The translations under genes and the position numbers were made by a program. Below the pieces are notes generated by a model that had not been told where the DNA came from, ran no database searches, and saw only the letters and a list, made by a program, of their open reading frames with translations. DNA of 47,338 bases, taken from the NCBI RefSeq assembly GCF_900078755.1, contig NZ_FKIH01000011.1; one strand, given 5' to 3'. The DNA is from Ichthyocystis sparus. GTDB lineage: Bacteria > Pseudomonadota > Gammaproteobacteria > Burkholderiales > 2013Ark19i. Below are positions 9,101-17,798 of the stretch, piece by piece (the stretch's first letter is position 1; each line of letters opens with the position of its first letter).

Positions 9101-12100
9101 CTACCTATACCAGCCCCTACCCCTACCAGCCCTACCAACCCTACCTCCTCCTCTACCAACCCTACCTCTTCTACCAGCCCTACCTATACCAGCCCTACCT
9201 ATTCCAGCCCTACCTCTACCACCTCTCATAGATCCACTTGATTCACCTGCAGACGGCGGTGAAGGTGGAAGCCCTCGATTCAGCAATGCTGCCAATCTCA
9301 CTCCCACATCATCATTATCAGTGTCGGTAGCAGCAGCCACTTGCTGCTGAACACTACCAACAGCCATAGGTACATAAGAGGAAGGTCCAGCAACGGCACT
9401 ACTACTCATAGATGCCGAAGAGGAAAATCCAGCAGAAACACCACTACCAGTAGATACCCCCGAAGTCCCCTTAAATTGCATCATCATTAATTTCTTAGGT
9501 CCGCGAAAATAACTATAAGAACTACTACCAGCTGCCGTGGAGGATTCTCCAATAGGGGCAGTAGAAACAGAAGAAGGGGAAGTGATTGGCATTATTACCT
9601 GCTCAGATGAGGGCACAGGAGTTGATTCACTTACTAAAGCTTCCGGACCAGAAACAACAACTTCCGTGGTTAATCCAACTTCTCTAATCGATACAGGCGA
9701 CCCTGAAGAGGAAGAGGAAACATCAGCATCTAACCCCGCTTCAGATGGAGATGAGGATAAACGGAAAGACGGACGCGAGGACCCAACAGAAGGTGAAGAA
9801 GTAGGCAAAGGCGAATCATCTCCTGACCCTCTCGACTCAGAAACAACACCAACTGCAAGCAACTCCCCAGCTGATGATGGTGGTAGAGATAGTGAAACAT
9901 CAGATTCCACTACTGACTCAGGTAAGGGTGCAGATAATTCATCTTCTCTCAAATCAGAAGCAACACCATCATCAGCAGTAGGTAATAAAACATCCCCACC
10001 AACTTCAGAAGTAGAAACAGTACCAATGGCAGATAAACTAGCAGATTGACACCTATAAAAAAGTGATTTAATAAACCCACTAGAAGACCGATCAGAAGCC
10101 ATCTCTAATAGCAGCAAAGGCCTCGATTGCTTCTTAGATTGAGAACGAGACCTAGATAATAATCCACGTCCAGACCGAGATGATAATTTGGGACGAATTT
10201 GCACACCAGCACTAGCGGTACCAGTACTAGCGGTACCAGTCCGTGAAGCTTTACCTTCTCTCGTAATTTTACTACTGCTTCCTGAAGTTCCTCCTCTACG
10301 TACTACACGCCCTCTACTTGCCCTTTCACGTGCTACAAGTTCTCTGCGTCTTTGGTAGACTGAGAACGCCGCTTCAGGAATACCAGCGGTATCAAGGACA
10401 CAAATTAAATCTCCATAACCAACACTATTCAATGATTCATCTTCTAGTCCAGAGCAAGCATTATCAACTTCTATACACCACCGCGAGTTAAATGCAGAAC
10501 TAATTAGACCCTCAACAACTTGATCTAATCTAGATAAAAAATTTACTAAACTAGCTCCACTTAATAGAAGACCAAGGTCAGAGGAATCAGATGACACTCT
10601 AACATTAGCAAGATCAAGTATAAAGGCAGGACGGTGGTTGTTATGATACGTACCCAAACACCTAGAGGTAAAGTTATGTAGATACAGCTCCCTATAAGTT
10701 TTAAGCCAAATATATCGCTCAATAGTAGAAAGCCCACTGCTCATAGCAATTGAGATATAATTGCAAATCGATTTCGAGAAAGACACTGCAAAAGCTAAAT
10801 GGACATCACGAAAGAGATTATGAATTAGTTGAATGCTATCAGGATGTAAATCAACACCCAGAGAATCTGTACATTGAACATATGAAGGAACTGAAACTGT
10901 AGAAGAAGGGCAATCATCCTCAGCAGAAACAGGAGATTCCTGAACACTAACGTCAACCCTTGTTGCCCTCCTAGAACGAGTAGAAACGGTAGCATTATCA
11001 CTATCTGCGCATCCTCCTGCTGCAATTGGACCAGAAGAAGGTCCATCACCAGAACCTACAACAGAAGACAATAAACTCAGTTCTGAAGGACCAGCAACAG
11101 GAGGTATCCAAACAGGAGCACGAACAACAGTCCTTGTCTCATCATCAGCAGGAACAGTAACATCCTCTACAGAAGAAACACCGAGGGGTTTTTCTTTTCT
11201 CATGATGAAACTTGCTATCATTACCGATGATGATACTTTAGGAATACCAGCAATACTCAGTACATCTGCAAAATCCTGACAAACAATGGAACTCAAGGAC
11301 TCCTCTTCCAGAGAAACAGAAACCTCACTCAAGCGAGAGTTAAAAATAGACTCAATCTCACTACGGATAGCACAATCTAGATTCGATAAAAAACCCAGCA
11401 AAACCTCTCCAGTTAATGGAACCTCACTATGATCAGAAGAATCCGACATTATTCGAGTTCTAGGAAGATTTCGTACAAAAACAGGACGATAACTAGCATG
11501 GTACTCACCAAAACACCTAGATACAAAAAAACACCTACACATTGAGCTATAAGTATTGTACCAAATGCCTCGACCGGTAACTGAAAGTTTTTCACTCTCG
11601 CTTTGTGGGAGCTGTTTGTCCTCCATGCTATCATAAACATTCCTAGCGAATTCACAAACTTCATGAAAAAGAGTTGCAATTATTCCAACAATCTCGGGAG
11701 ATAGATTAACACCCAATGAACTCAAAACATCCGGATCAAGAGTAGCCTCTGAAGAAGAAACAGCAGCAGTACCACGCTTTTTGGCAGGAGCCTTACCTCT
11801 ATCCTTGGTACCCACTCCCTTACCAGTAACAGTAGCAGTAGTTGAAGCAGTAGTAGCTGAAGAAGAAACAACAGAAGCAGTACGGCGCTTTTTAGCAGGA
11901 GCCTTACCTCCGCCCTTGGTACCCACTCCCTTACCAGTAACAGTAGTAGTAGTAGTCGAAGCAGTAGTAGCTGAAGAAGAAACAGCAGCGGCAGCACCGC
12001 GCTTTTTGCCAGTAGCCTTACCTCCGCCCTTGGTACTCCCACCAGCCTTACCAGTAACAGTAACAGTAGCAGTTGAAGTAGTAGCTGAAGAAGAAGCAGA

Positions 12101-12358
12101 GGCAGTACCGCGCTTTTTGCCAGCAGCCTTACCTCTACCCTTGGTACTCACCGCCCTACCCAGAACAGTACCAGTAGTTGAAATAGTAGTGGCAGCTGAA
12201 GCAGTAGTATCAGCTGAAGCGGAAGCCTCAACTTGCTGCAAACCGCCTACACTAACACCACTCTGTAGAACAGCCTCTTCCTCTTTATTATCCCCATCAC
12301 CTTCACCCTCTGTAACATCATCAGGAGCAGTAGAGCCAGTTAAAGATACAGGATACAT
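9101..12358 (-). CDS. Array paralog 3, four Lys-rich cassettes, frameshifted C-terminal tail
   Basis: 1085 residues from ATG at 12358 (MYPVSLTGS). LQQVEAS is followed by four tandem ~38-residue cassettes (~56-196) alternating Thr/Ala/Ser with KGGGKAPAKKR-type blocks, a histone-H1-like composition. Domain 1 (~206-371; SRCFGEYHASYRPVF), linker with RAPVWIPPV, domain 2 (~494-666; RCLGTYHNNHRPAF), SYFRGPKKL (~946) and VRLAALLNRGLPPSPP (~1018) follow. The end is a Gly/Arg repeat (GRAGIGRAGIGRAG...) stopping at GWYR. Beyond that stop, one frame over, sequence encoding GRSSSSHRGNSQGGSGRGR continues to a TGA at 9046-9048. That is the ordinary family tail, so the stop comes from a one-base shift in a GGGG run near 9114-9123. 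This may be an inactivated or switchable tail. Function unknown. Confidence 0.9.
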   Translation of the reverse strand: MYPVSLTGSTAPDDVTEGEGDGDNKEEEAVLQSGVSVGGLQQVEASASADTTASAATTISTTGTVLGRAVSTKGRGKAAGKKRGTASASSSATTSTATVTVTGKAGGSTKGGGKATGKKRGAAAAVSSSATTASTTTTTVTGKGVGTKGGGKAPAKKRRTASVVSSSATTASTTATVTGKGVGTKDRGKAPAKKRGTAAVSSSEATLDPDVLSSLGVNLSPEIVGIIATLFHEVCEFARNVYDSMEDKQLPQSESEKLSVTGRGIWYNTYSSMCRCFFVSRCFGEYHASYRPVFVRNLPRTRIMSDSSDHSEVPLTGEVLLGFLSNLDCAIRSEIESIFNSRLSEVSVSLEEESLSSIVCQDFADVLSIAGIPKVSSSVMIASFIMRKEKPLGVSSVEDVTVPADDETRTVVRAPVWIPPVAGPSELSLLSSVVGSGDGPSSGPIAAGGCADSDNATVSTRSRRATRVDVSVQESPVSAEDDCPSSTVSVPSYVQCTDSLGVDLHPDSIQLIHNLFRDVHLAFAVSFSKSICNYISIAMSSGLSTIERYIWLKTYRELYLHNFTSRCLGTYHNNHRPAFILDLANVRVSSDSSDLGLLLSGASLVNFLSRLDQVVEGLISSAFNSRWCIEVDNACSGLEDESLNSVGYGDLICVLDTAGIPEAAFSVYQRRRELVARERASRGRVVRRGGTSGSSSKITREGKASRTGTASTGTASAGVQIRPKLSSRSGRGLLSRSRSQSKKQSRPLLLLEMASDRSSSGFIKSLFYRCQSASLSAIGTVSTSEVGGDVLLPTADDGVASDLREDELSAPLPESVVESDVSLSLPPSSAGELLAVGVVSESRGSGDDSPLPTSSPSVGSSRPSFRLSSSPSEAGLDADVSSSSSGSPVSIREVGLTTEVVVSGPEALVSESTPVPSSEQVIMPITSPSSVSTAPIGESSTAAGSSSYSYFRGPKKLMMMQFKGTSGVSTGSGVSAGFSSSASMSSSAVAGPSSYVPMAVGSVQQQVAAATDTDNDDVGVRLAALLNRGLPPSPPSAGESSGSMRGGRGRAGIGRAGIGRAGRRGRVGRGGGRVGRAGRGRGWYR
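9114..9230 (-). repeat. Gly/Arg-encoding G-rich repeat with frameshift
   Basis: Minus-strand repeats of GGTAGGGCTGG-type units encode GRAG / GIGRAG / GRVGRGG. Two GGGG runs (9114-9117 and 9120-9123) sit exactly where the frame is lost. Removing one G restores the paralog tail. Such short-unit G-rich tracts are typical places for slipped-strand mispairing. Confidence 0.7.
11770..12190 (-). repeat. Four tandem Lys-rich cassettes (about 115-120 bp each)
   Basis: Four units inside paralog 3. Each encodes a Thr-rich stretch, a G-KG-G-STKGRGK-like segment, AKKRGTA-like basic residues and a Ser/Ala spacer. Paralog 4 has two units and most others one. Units 2-3 are closest to each other, pointing to unequal crossover. 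On the plus strand the same DNA gives a stop-free frame that I regard as a shadow. Confidence 0.85.
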
Positions 12359-12779
12359 AAAACAACCTTCTAATAGTTTAGACTTATTATTCTTATTTAC
12401 TTTATTAATTTACCCTAGCATAAACTCATACACTAATACCACATAAGAAGAGTAGGAACAGACGCAAAATGAAGTGCTCATAACGAATACCAATAGACAA
12501 AATAAGTACGCCCCATCGCTCTTCCGATATCACATTCGTCAAGGGTAGCAGTTCACACGTACAACAACAAAGGCAAAAAACACTACCCATCATATTACTA
12601 TTCATCAGATACAACAGCTTATGTATAATTAATTTAAAAAAATATTTATATCCAATTGTCAATATCTATACCCTAAAATCACCTAAGTTAATACAGAAAC
12701 TATAATCTCACGACCTTTATCATCATCTACTAACTCTCATAGCGCCAAACAAAATAACGCAAAATGGATATGATTTCTC
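12359..12779. repeat. Leader/upstream spacer of paralog 3
   Basis: Shares the AT-rich leader and upstream block with sister copies. It breaks off at about 12780, before the trxB promoter and fragment, and joins directly to the decayed block. It therefore records a deletion of the trxB portion in this copy. Confidence 0.5.
12440..12467 (-). promoter_or_regulatory. Candidate promoter of paralog 3
   Basis: Minus-strand TTGCGT (12462-12467) and TATGTG (12440-12445) with a 16-base spacer, about 80 bases upstream of the start. It sits in the same conserved context as the other array promoters. Neither box is a perfect match. Confidence 0.3.
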
Positions 12780-13500
12780 GCAGTAACAGTGATGATGACG
12801 ATATCTTGAAATTTATCTGCTCTGTAATCTGGAGCTTCTAACAAAGAAATGCTGTCCGTATAGGAAATGGGGATCTAAAAATTCCACAAACATGATAAAC
12901 CGTTGCTAACTTTTAGCATTACATTAACGTTAAACAATCTCAAAAATTTCTCAATCTCTTCTGCGACAAACTTTTTCACTCCCCTCCACCACAAACAATG
13001 TCAAAAGAAAAAACAATTACGTTATTAACTCTATCCAAACAACATTCTTCGCTCTTAAAAAGAACATTCTCATCTCATGAAGCGGCAGGAAGCACAATTC
13101 ATTGCGCAAAGTATAAACTCTACTTTCTTACAGATTGTGACATACATAGAAGGAAAAATATTCAGTAACAACACGAGGACCAAAGATTGAAAAAACACTC
13201 TCACAAATTAAACATAAGAAAATCATTCTCTTTCTACATAGAAGCTAAATTCAATAGCGCCCTAATCCATCAATGACATTACCATTTTTTTCACCACCAT
13301 CCTTGATCTTATATATACTATACAGAGGCAGTAACACTAGCTTAGTGGTAGTAACGTCAGTGCCATCTATACCAAAACAGATGAAGATTAAGTTTGCTGC
13401 AAACTAACAATTGAACTTTGATCAAGGTATTATATTATTCAATATGCAAGAATCTCAAACTCTTAATTATAGAACTCACAGCCAAATTTTAGCACACCCA
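12780..13500 (-). pseudogene. Decayed relic of a 40845-type paralog N-terminus plus flanking block
   Basis: Counterpart of 3540-4290. Around 13370-13450 the minus strand keeps TTGATCAAAGTTCAAT and TTTGCAGCAAA, aligning with the RSSM-NLQQ coding region of the 40845-44420 gene, but stops interrupt every frame. The left half resembles 3540-4050. Its position, downstream of paralog 4 and upstream of paralog 3, is the same as in the first copy. Confidence 0.55.
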
Positions 13501-13779
13501 TAATAATATATGTACTACCATCGTGATAAAAACTTGCTAACAAGAAAAGAGCGAATAATTATCGTACATATAAAATATCCTAATTGAGCAACATCAAAAA
13601 AACTTATACTGAATATAAAACATCATCTATGAAAGTACAGAATATTAATCCAAATTTTACAGTAATAACAAAAACAAAAAATCCTCTTCACCTGTACACA
13701 TAAAAATCACTTACACTGATACTAGAGATTATAAAAATTGCAAAATCTAACACATAAAAAACAATAAAAGACAGAAAAA

Positions 13780-13935
13780 CTATCCATAAAAATACAAATT
13801 AACATAAGCAAAAAAACACGTGCTATATAATCGTACAGGAGAAACAATGATTGTCATCTATCATACAAAATGCCACACACAAACGGCAAATGCACAAAAC
13901 TATGCAATACCAATAGTAAAAATAAGACGGATTAT
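13780..13935. repeat. Conserved 3'-flanking block (copy 3), micro-frame broken
   Basis: Near-identical in layout to 8880-9044. A single-base loss in the A-run at 13867-13870 shifts the plus-strand micro-frame that starts at 13846, so the peptide is not conserved here. This argues against a required peptide, at least in this copy. Confidence 0.6.
13867..13888 (-). terminator. Candidate Rho-independent terminator of paralog 4
   Basis: Minus-strand TGCCG ... TGGCA arms around a GT-rich loop, followed by four Ts. Same arrangement and distance from the stop as at 8966-8988. The short stem limits confidence. Confidence 0.33.
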
Positions 13936-13940
13936 CACAA

Positions 13941-16900
13941 TTAACTCATCCTTTTTCTTTTACGCCCACTTCCTCCCTGAGAACTACCCCTATGTGAGGA
14001 AGACGACCTACCTCTACCAGCCCTACCTCTACCACCTCTCATAGATCCACTTGATTCACCTGCAGGTGGCGGCGAAGGTGTAAGCCCTCGATTCAACAAT
14101 GCTGCCAATCTCACTCCCACATCCCCAGTATCAGTATCGGTAGCAACAGCCACTAGCTGATGAACACTATCAACATCCGTAGGTCCAGAAGCGGAAGGTC
14201 CAGAAACGGCATTACTACTCATAGGTGCAGCGGAGGAAAGTCCAGCAGAGACACCGCTACTCGTAGATACCCCCAAAAGCCCCTTAAATTGCATAATCAT
14301 TGATTTCTTAGGTCCACAAAAATAACTATGAGAACTACTAGTAGCTGCTGTGGAAGATTCTCCAATAGGGGCAGTAGAAACAGAAGAAGGGGAAGCGATT
14401 GGCACTATTATCTGCTCAGATGAGGGCGCAGGAGTTGATTCACTTACTAAAACTCCAGACCCAGAAACAACAACTTCCGTGTTTAATTCAACTTCTCTAA
14501 TCGATACAGGCGACCCTGAAGAGGAAGAGGAAACATCAGCATCTAACCCCGCTTCAGATGGAGATGAAGATAATGAGAGCGCAGGTGTAGAGGAAGAGGA
14601 AACGTCAGCATCTAACCCCGCTTCAGATGGAGATGAAGGTAAATAGGAAGATGGAAGTGGGGACTCAACAGAAGGTGAAGAAATAGGTAAAGGTGAATCA
14701 TCTCCTGATTCCCTCAACTCAGAAGCAACACCAACTGCAAACAACTCCCCAGCTGATGGGAGTGGCAAAGATAGGCAAGCATCAGCTGCCGCTACTGACT
14801 CAGATAAAGGTGCAGGTAATTCATCTTCTCTCAAATCATAAGCAGCACCTTCGTCAGAAGCAGCGCCTTCATCAACAGTAGAGACTAAGACATCCCCACT
14901 AACTTCAGAAGTAGAAACAGTACCAGTAGCAGACAAACTAGCAGATTGATACCTACAAAAAAGCGATCTAACAAATACACGATAAGACCGATCAGGAGCC
15001 TCCTCTAATAGCAACAAAGGCCCTGATTGCTTCTCAGATTGAAGACGAGACCTAGATAATGATCCATGTTCAGATCGAGATGATAATTTGGGACTAAGTT
15101 GCACACTAACACTAGCGGCACCAGTACTAGCGATATCAGTCCGTGAAGCTTTACCTTCACTAGTAACTCCACCACTGCTTCCTGGAGTTTCTCCTATATG
15201 TACTGCACTCCCTCTACTCGCATTTCTACGTGCTACACGTTCTCTGCGTCTTTGGTAGACTGAGAGTGCCGATTCAGGAATACCAGCGGTATCAAGGACA
15301 CAAATTAAATCTCCACAACTAACATCATACAATGATATATCTTCTAGTCCAGAACAAGCATTATCAACTTCTATGCACCACCGCGAGTCAAATATAGAAC
15401 TAATTAGATCCTGAACGGCTTTATCTAATCTAGATAAAAAACTTACTAAATCACCTCCAACTAATGGAAGATCAAGGCCAGAGGAATCAGATAACACTCG
15501 AACATTAGCAAGATTACGTATAAAGGCAGGACGGTGGTTGTAATGATAGATACCCAAACACCTGGAGATAAAATTATGTAGATACAGTTCTCTATAGGTT
15601 GTGAGCCAAACAGATCGCTCAATAATCGAAAGCCCACTACCCATGGCAGTTAAGATATAATTGCGAATCGATTTCAAGAAAGACATTACAAAAGCGAAAT
15701 TGACGTCACGAAAGAAATCATTAATTAGTCGAGCGCTACTGGGATGTAGCTTAAAACCCAACGAATCAGTACATTGAACATAAAAAGGAATTGGAACTGT
15801 AGAAGAAGGTAGATCATCCTCAACAGAAATAGGAGAAACAGGAGATTCCTGAACACTAAAATCAGCCCTTGTCCTTCTAGCACGAGTAGAAACAGTAGCA
15901 TTATCACTACCCATGCGTCCTCCCGCTGCAATTGGACCAGAAGAAGGACCAGCAACAACAGGAGGTGTCCAAATAGTAGCACGAACAGTCCTTTTCCCAG
16001 CATTGGTAGGAGCAGGAACAAGAACATTATCTACAGGAATCCTGAGCTTTTTTGATTTTGTCACAGCAAAACTTACTAGAGTTACCGATAATGCTATTTC
16101 AGGAATAGCAGCAACGCTCATGACATCTACAAAATCCTGACAACTAATGGTACTTAGGGACTCCTCTTCCAGAGAAACAGAAGCCTCAACAAAACAGGAG
16201 TCAAAAACAGACTCAATCCCGCTAAGAATAGCACAATCTAGCCTCGACAAAAAACCTAGCAAAACATCTCCAGTTAATGACACTGTACTATGGTCAGAAG
16301 AATCCGATATTATTTGAATGTCAGGAAGAGTTCGTATAAATCCAGGACGATGATCAGCATGGTACTCACCAAGACACCTAGATACAAAAAAATATCTGAA
16401 CATTGAACTATAAGTATTGTACCAAATACCTCGTCCAATCACTGAAAGTCCATCACTCACAATTAATGGGAGTTGTCTGTCTAGCATCTTGTTATAGATA
16501 CATCTAGATAATCCAGCAATTTCATTAAAAAGACTTGAAACTATTTGAATACTATCAGGAGATAGAGTAACACCCAATGAACCCAAAACATCCGGATCAA
16601 GAGTGGCCTCTGAAGAAGAAACAGTAGCAGTACCACGCTTTTTAGCAGAAGCCTTACCTCTATCCTTGGTACTCACCCCCTTACCAGTAACAGTAGTAGT
16701 AGTTGAAGTAGTAGTAGCTGAAGAAGAAACAGCAGCAACATCGCGCTTTTTGGCAGAAGACTTGCCTTTACTTTTGGAGCCCCCCCCCTTACCAACAGTA
16801 GTAGCAGCAGTTAAAGCAGTAGCAGCTGAATCAGTAACAGGAGCCTCAACTTGCTGCAAACCACCTTCAACAATACCAATATTTGCAGTAGCCTCTTCCT

Positions 16901-16979
16901 CTTCATTACTACGACCACTATCCTCACCCTCTAGGACATCATTAGAAGCAGCAGAGCTAGTTGTAGGTACAGGATACAT
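13941..16979 (-). CDS. Array paralog 4, two Lys-rich cassettes, complete basic tail
   Basis: 1012 residues from the ATG at 16979 (MYPVPTTSS). A longer frame opening at 17024 adds 15 residues, but the family start and upstream leader point to 16979. LQQVEAP is followed by two Lys-rich cassettes (~60-120: KGKSSAKKRD, then DRGKASAKKRG). Domain 1 is at ~126-300 (RCLGEYHADHRPGF), domain 2 at ~401-576 (RCLGIYHYNHRPAF). A direct duplication encoding SPSEAGLDADVSSSS follows, then SYFCGPKKS (~880), VRLAALLNRGLTPSPP, and a tail ending SGRKRKRMS. It is the closest relative of paralog 3 and shows what the intact tail of that gene would be. I see no catalytic motif. Function unknown. Confidence 0.91.
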   Translation of the reverse strand: MYPVPTTSSAASNDVLEGEDSGRSNEEEEATANIGIVEGGLQQVEAPVTDSAATALTAATTVGKGGGSKSKGKSSAKKRDVAAVSSSATTTSTTTTVTGKGVSTKDRGKASAKKRGTATVSSSEATLDPDVLGSLGVTLSPDSIQIVSSLFNEIAGLSRCIYNKMLDRQLPLIVSDGLSVIGRGIWYNTYSSMFRYFFVSRCLGEYHADHRPGFIRTLPDIQIISDSSDHSTVSLTGDVLLGFLSRLDCAILSGIESVFDSCFVEASVSLEEESLSTISCQDFVDVMSVAAIPEIALSVTLVSFAVTKSKKLRIPVDNVLVPAPTNAGKRTVRATIWTPPVVAGPSSGPIAAGGRMGSDNATVSTRARRTRADFSVQESPVSPISVEDDLPSSTVPIPFYVQCTDSLGFKLHPSSARLINDFFRDVNFAFVMSFLKSIRNYILTAMGSGLSIIERSVWLTTYRELYLHNFISRCLGIYHYNHRPAFIRNLANVRVLSDSSGLDLPLVGGDLVSFLSRLDKAVQDLISSIFDSRWCIEVDNACSGLEDISLYDVSCGDLICVLDTAGIPESALSVYQRRRERVARRNASRGSAVHIGETPGSSGGVTSEGKASRTDIASTGAASVSVQLSPKLSSRSEHGSLSRSRLQSEKQSGPLLLLEEAPDRSYRVFVRSLFCRYQSASLSATGTVSTSEVSGDVLVSTVDEGAASDEGAAYDLREDELPAPLSESVAAADACLSLPLPSAGELFAVGVASELRESGDDSPLPISSPSVESPLPSSYLPSSPSEAGLDADVSSSSTPALSLSSSPSEAGLDADVSSSSSGSPVSIREVELNTEVVVSGSGVLVSESTPAPSSEQIIVPIASPSSVSTAPIGESSTAATSSSHSYFCGPKKSMIMQFKGLLGVSTSSGVSAGLSSAAPMSSNAVSGPSASGPTDVDSVHQLVAVATDTDTGDVGVRLAALLNRGLTPSPPPAGESSGSMRGGRGRAGRGRSSSSHRGSSQGGSGRKRKRMS
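14515..14640 (-). repeat. Direct duplication of about 69 bp inside paralog 4
   Basis: Two nearly identical copies of GAAGAGGAAAC-TCAGCATCTAAC-type sequence (plus-strand view) encode the repeated PSEAGLDADVSSSS segment in the Ser-rich region. Paralog 3 has one copy, so this is a recent local duplication. Confidence 0.8.
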
Positions 16980-17599
16980 AGTAAATGCCGCCGTTTTTTT
17001 ATAGTTTAGATTTACTATTCTCAACTTACTTTATTAATTTTGACATCTTAGACTAAACTCACACACCACATAAGAGCAGTAGACACAAGACACAGTTGCA
17101 AAACAAAACTCACGAATACTACCAATAGGCAGGCAGAGCCTGCGCTACCACTCCACCAGGTACTAGCATCACCAAAAGTAACAGCTACCCCGTACAGTAA
17201 TAAAGGCAAAAATACCCCTCGCCAAATCACATATTCATCAATATGTAATACTTCGTGCATAACTTAAAACAGACATTTACATCCAAGCATCCCCATTTCT
17301 CCAGCATTTCTCCAAAAAATCATCTGGGCTAAGCACAGAAACTATGAACTAACTACTTTTGCGATGAATTACATGATGTATCAATAACTGTAATAAATAC
17401 TCAGGGCAAAGTGCAAATAGCAACTGGAACTTGCTAACATGCACGGCTAGATCACTTTTAGAAAGTAATAATTGTCGACACGCGATCAACCAAAGTAGAT
17501 ATTAGATTCCCCTAGAAGGTATTGGGATAAACTACCAATATTTTGTTAAGTAACAAAAAATGGAATGATTAGGGTTTTCCACAACACCACAAATTGGCC
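16980..17599. repeat. Duplicated upstream/divergent spacer
   Basis: Leader and upstream block of paralog 4. Minus-strand TTGCAA (17096-17101) and TATGTG (17067-17072) are spaced 23 bases apart because of a small insertion, so this promoter copy looks poorer than its sisters. Near 17474 is GTCGACACGCGATCAACCAA and then AGTAGATATTAG, the trxB-side promoter-like segment. No gene. Confidence 0.5.
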
Positions 17600-17742
17600 A
17601 GCTGATTACTAGGTAATAACTGGAACAGAGCTAATGGAGCGATTCAAAAAACACGCTAAACGCTTTGATACTAAGATTTTATTTGGCAACATAGAAAAAG
17701 CTCATCTTAGTGAAGTTCCATTCCGATCAGGTCTTGAATAGT
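17600..17742 (+). pseudogene. trxB: Decayed fragment of thioredoxin reductase (trxB)
   Basis: Plus-strand frame: ELMERFKKHAKRFDTKILF and then GNIEKAHLSEVPFRSGLE, stop. This is the stretch of thioredoxin reductase linking the N-terminal FAD segment to the NADPH domain (family: ELMERMREHAERFGTEIIFD-I--VDLSERPFRL). It continues where the 2800-3016 fragment stops and overlaps it at ELMERFKKHA, which is nearly identical in both. Start and catalytic CATC are absent. Confidence 0.78.
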
Positions 17743-17798
17743 AAGTTTACAAAATTATGTAGTACCAATAGTAGGAAGTTAAGACCAATTCTCACGAA

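Noticed and set aside
9537..10049. 170-residue acidic plus-strand frame
   Set aside because: Antisense to the Ser-rich region of paralog 3. The Ser codons TCA/TCT/TCC read backwards as Glu/Gly/Arg/stop-free sequence.
11722..12042. Leu-rich minus-strand frame suggesting membrane helices
   Set aside because: Out-of-frame reading of the cassette repeat within paralog 3. The leucines come from shifted Ala/Thr/Ser codons.
11781..12446. 221-residue plus-strand frame rich in Ala/Val/Leu/Pro
   Set aside because: Shadow of the four Lys-rich cassettes on the other strand. Similar shadows occur opposite each cassette in the array.
16980..17024. Upstream start of paralog 4 at 17024
   Set aside because: It would add 15 residues encoded by the conserved noncoding leader. 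All sister genes start at the MYPV codons, which here are at 16979.
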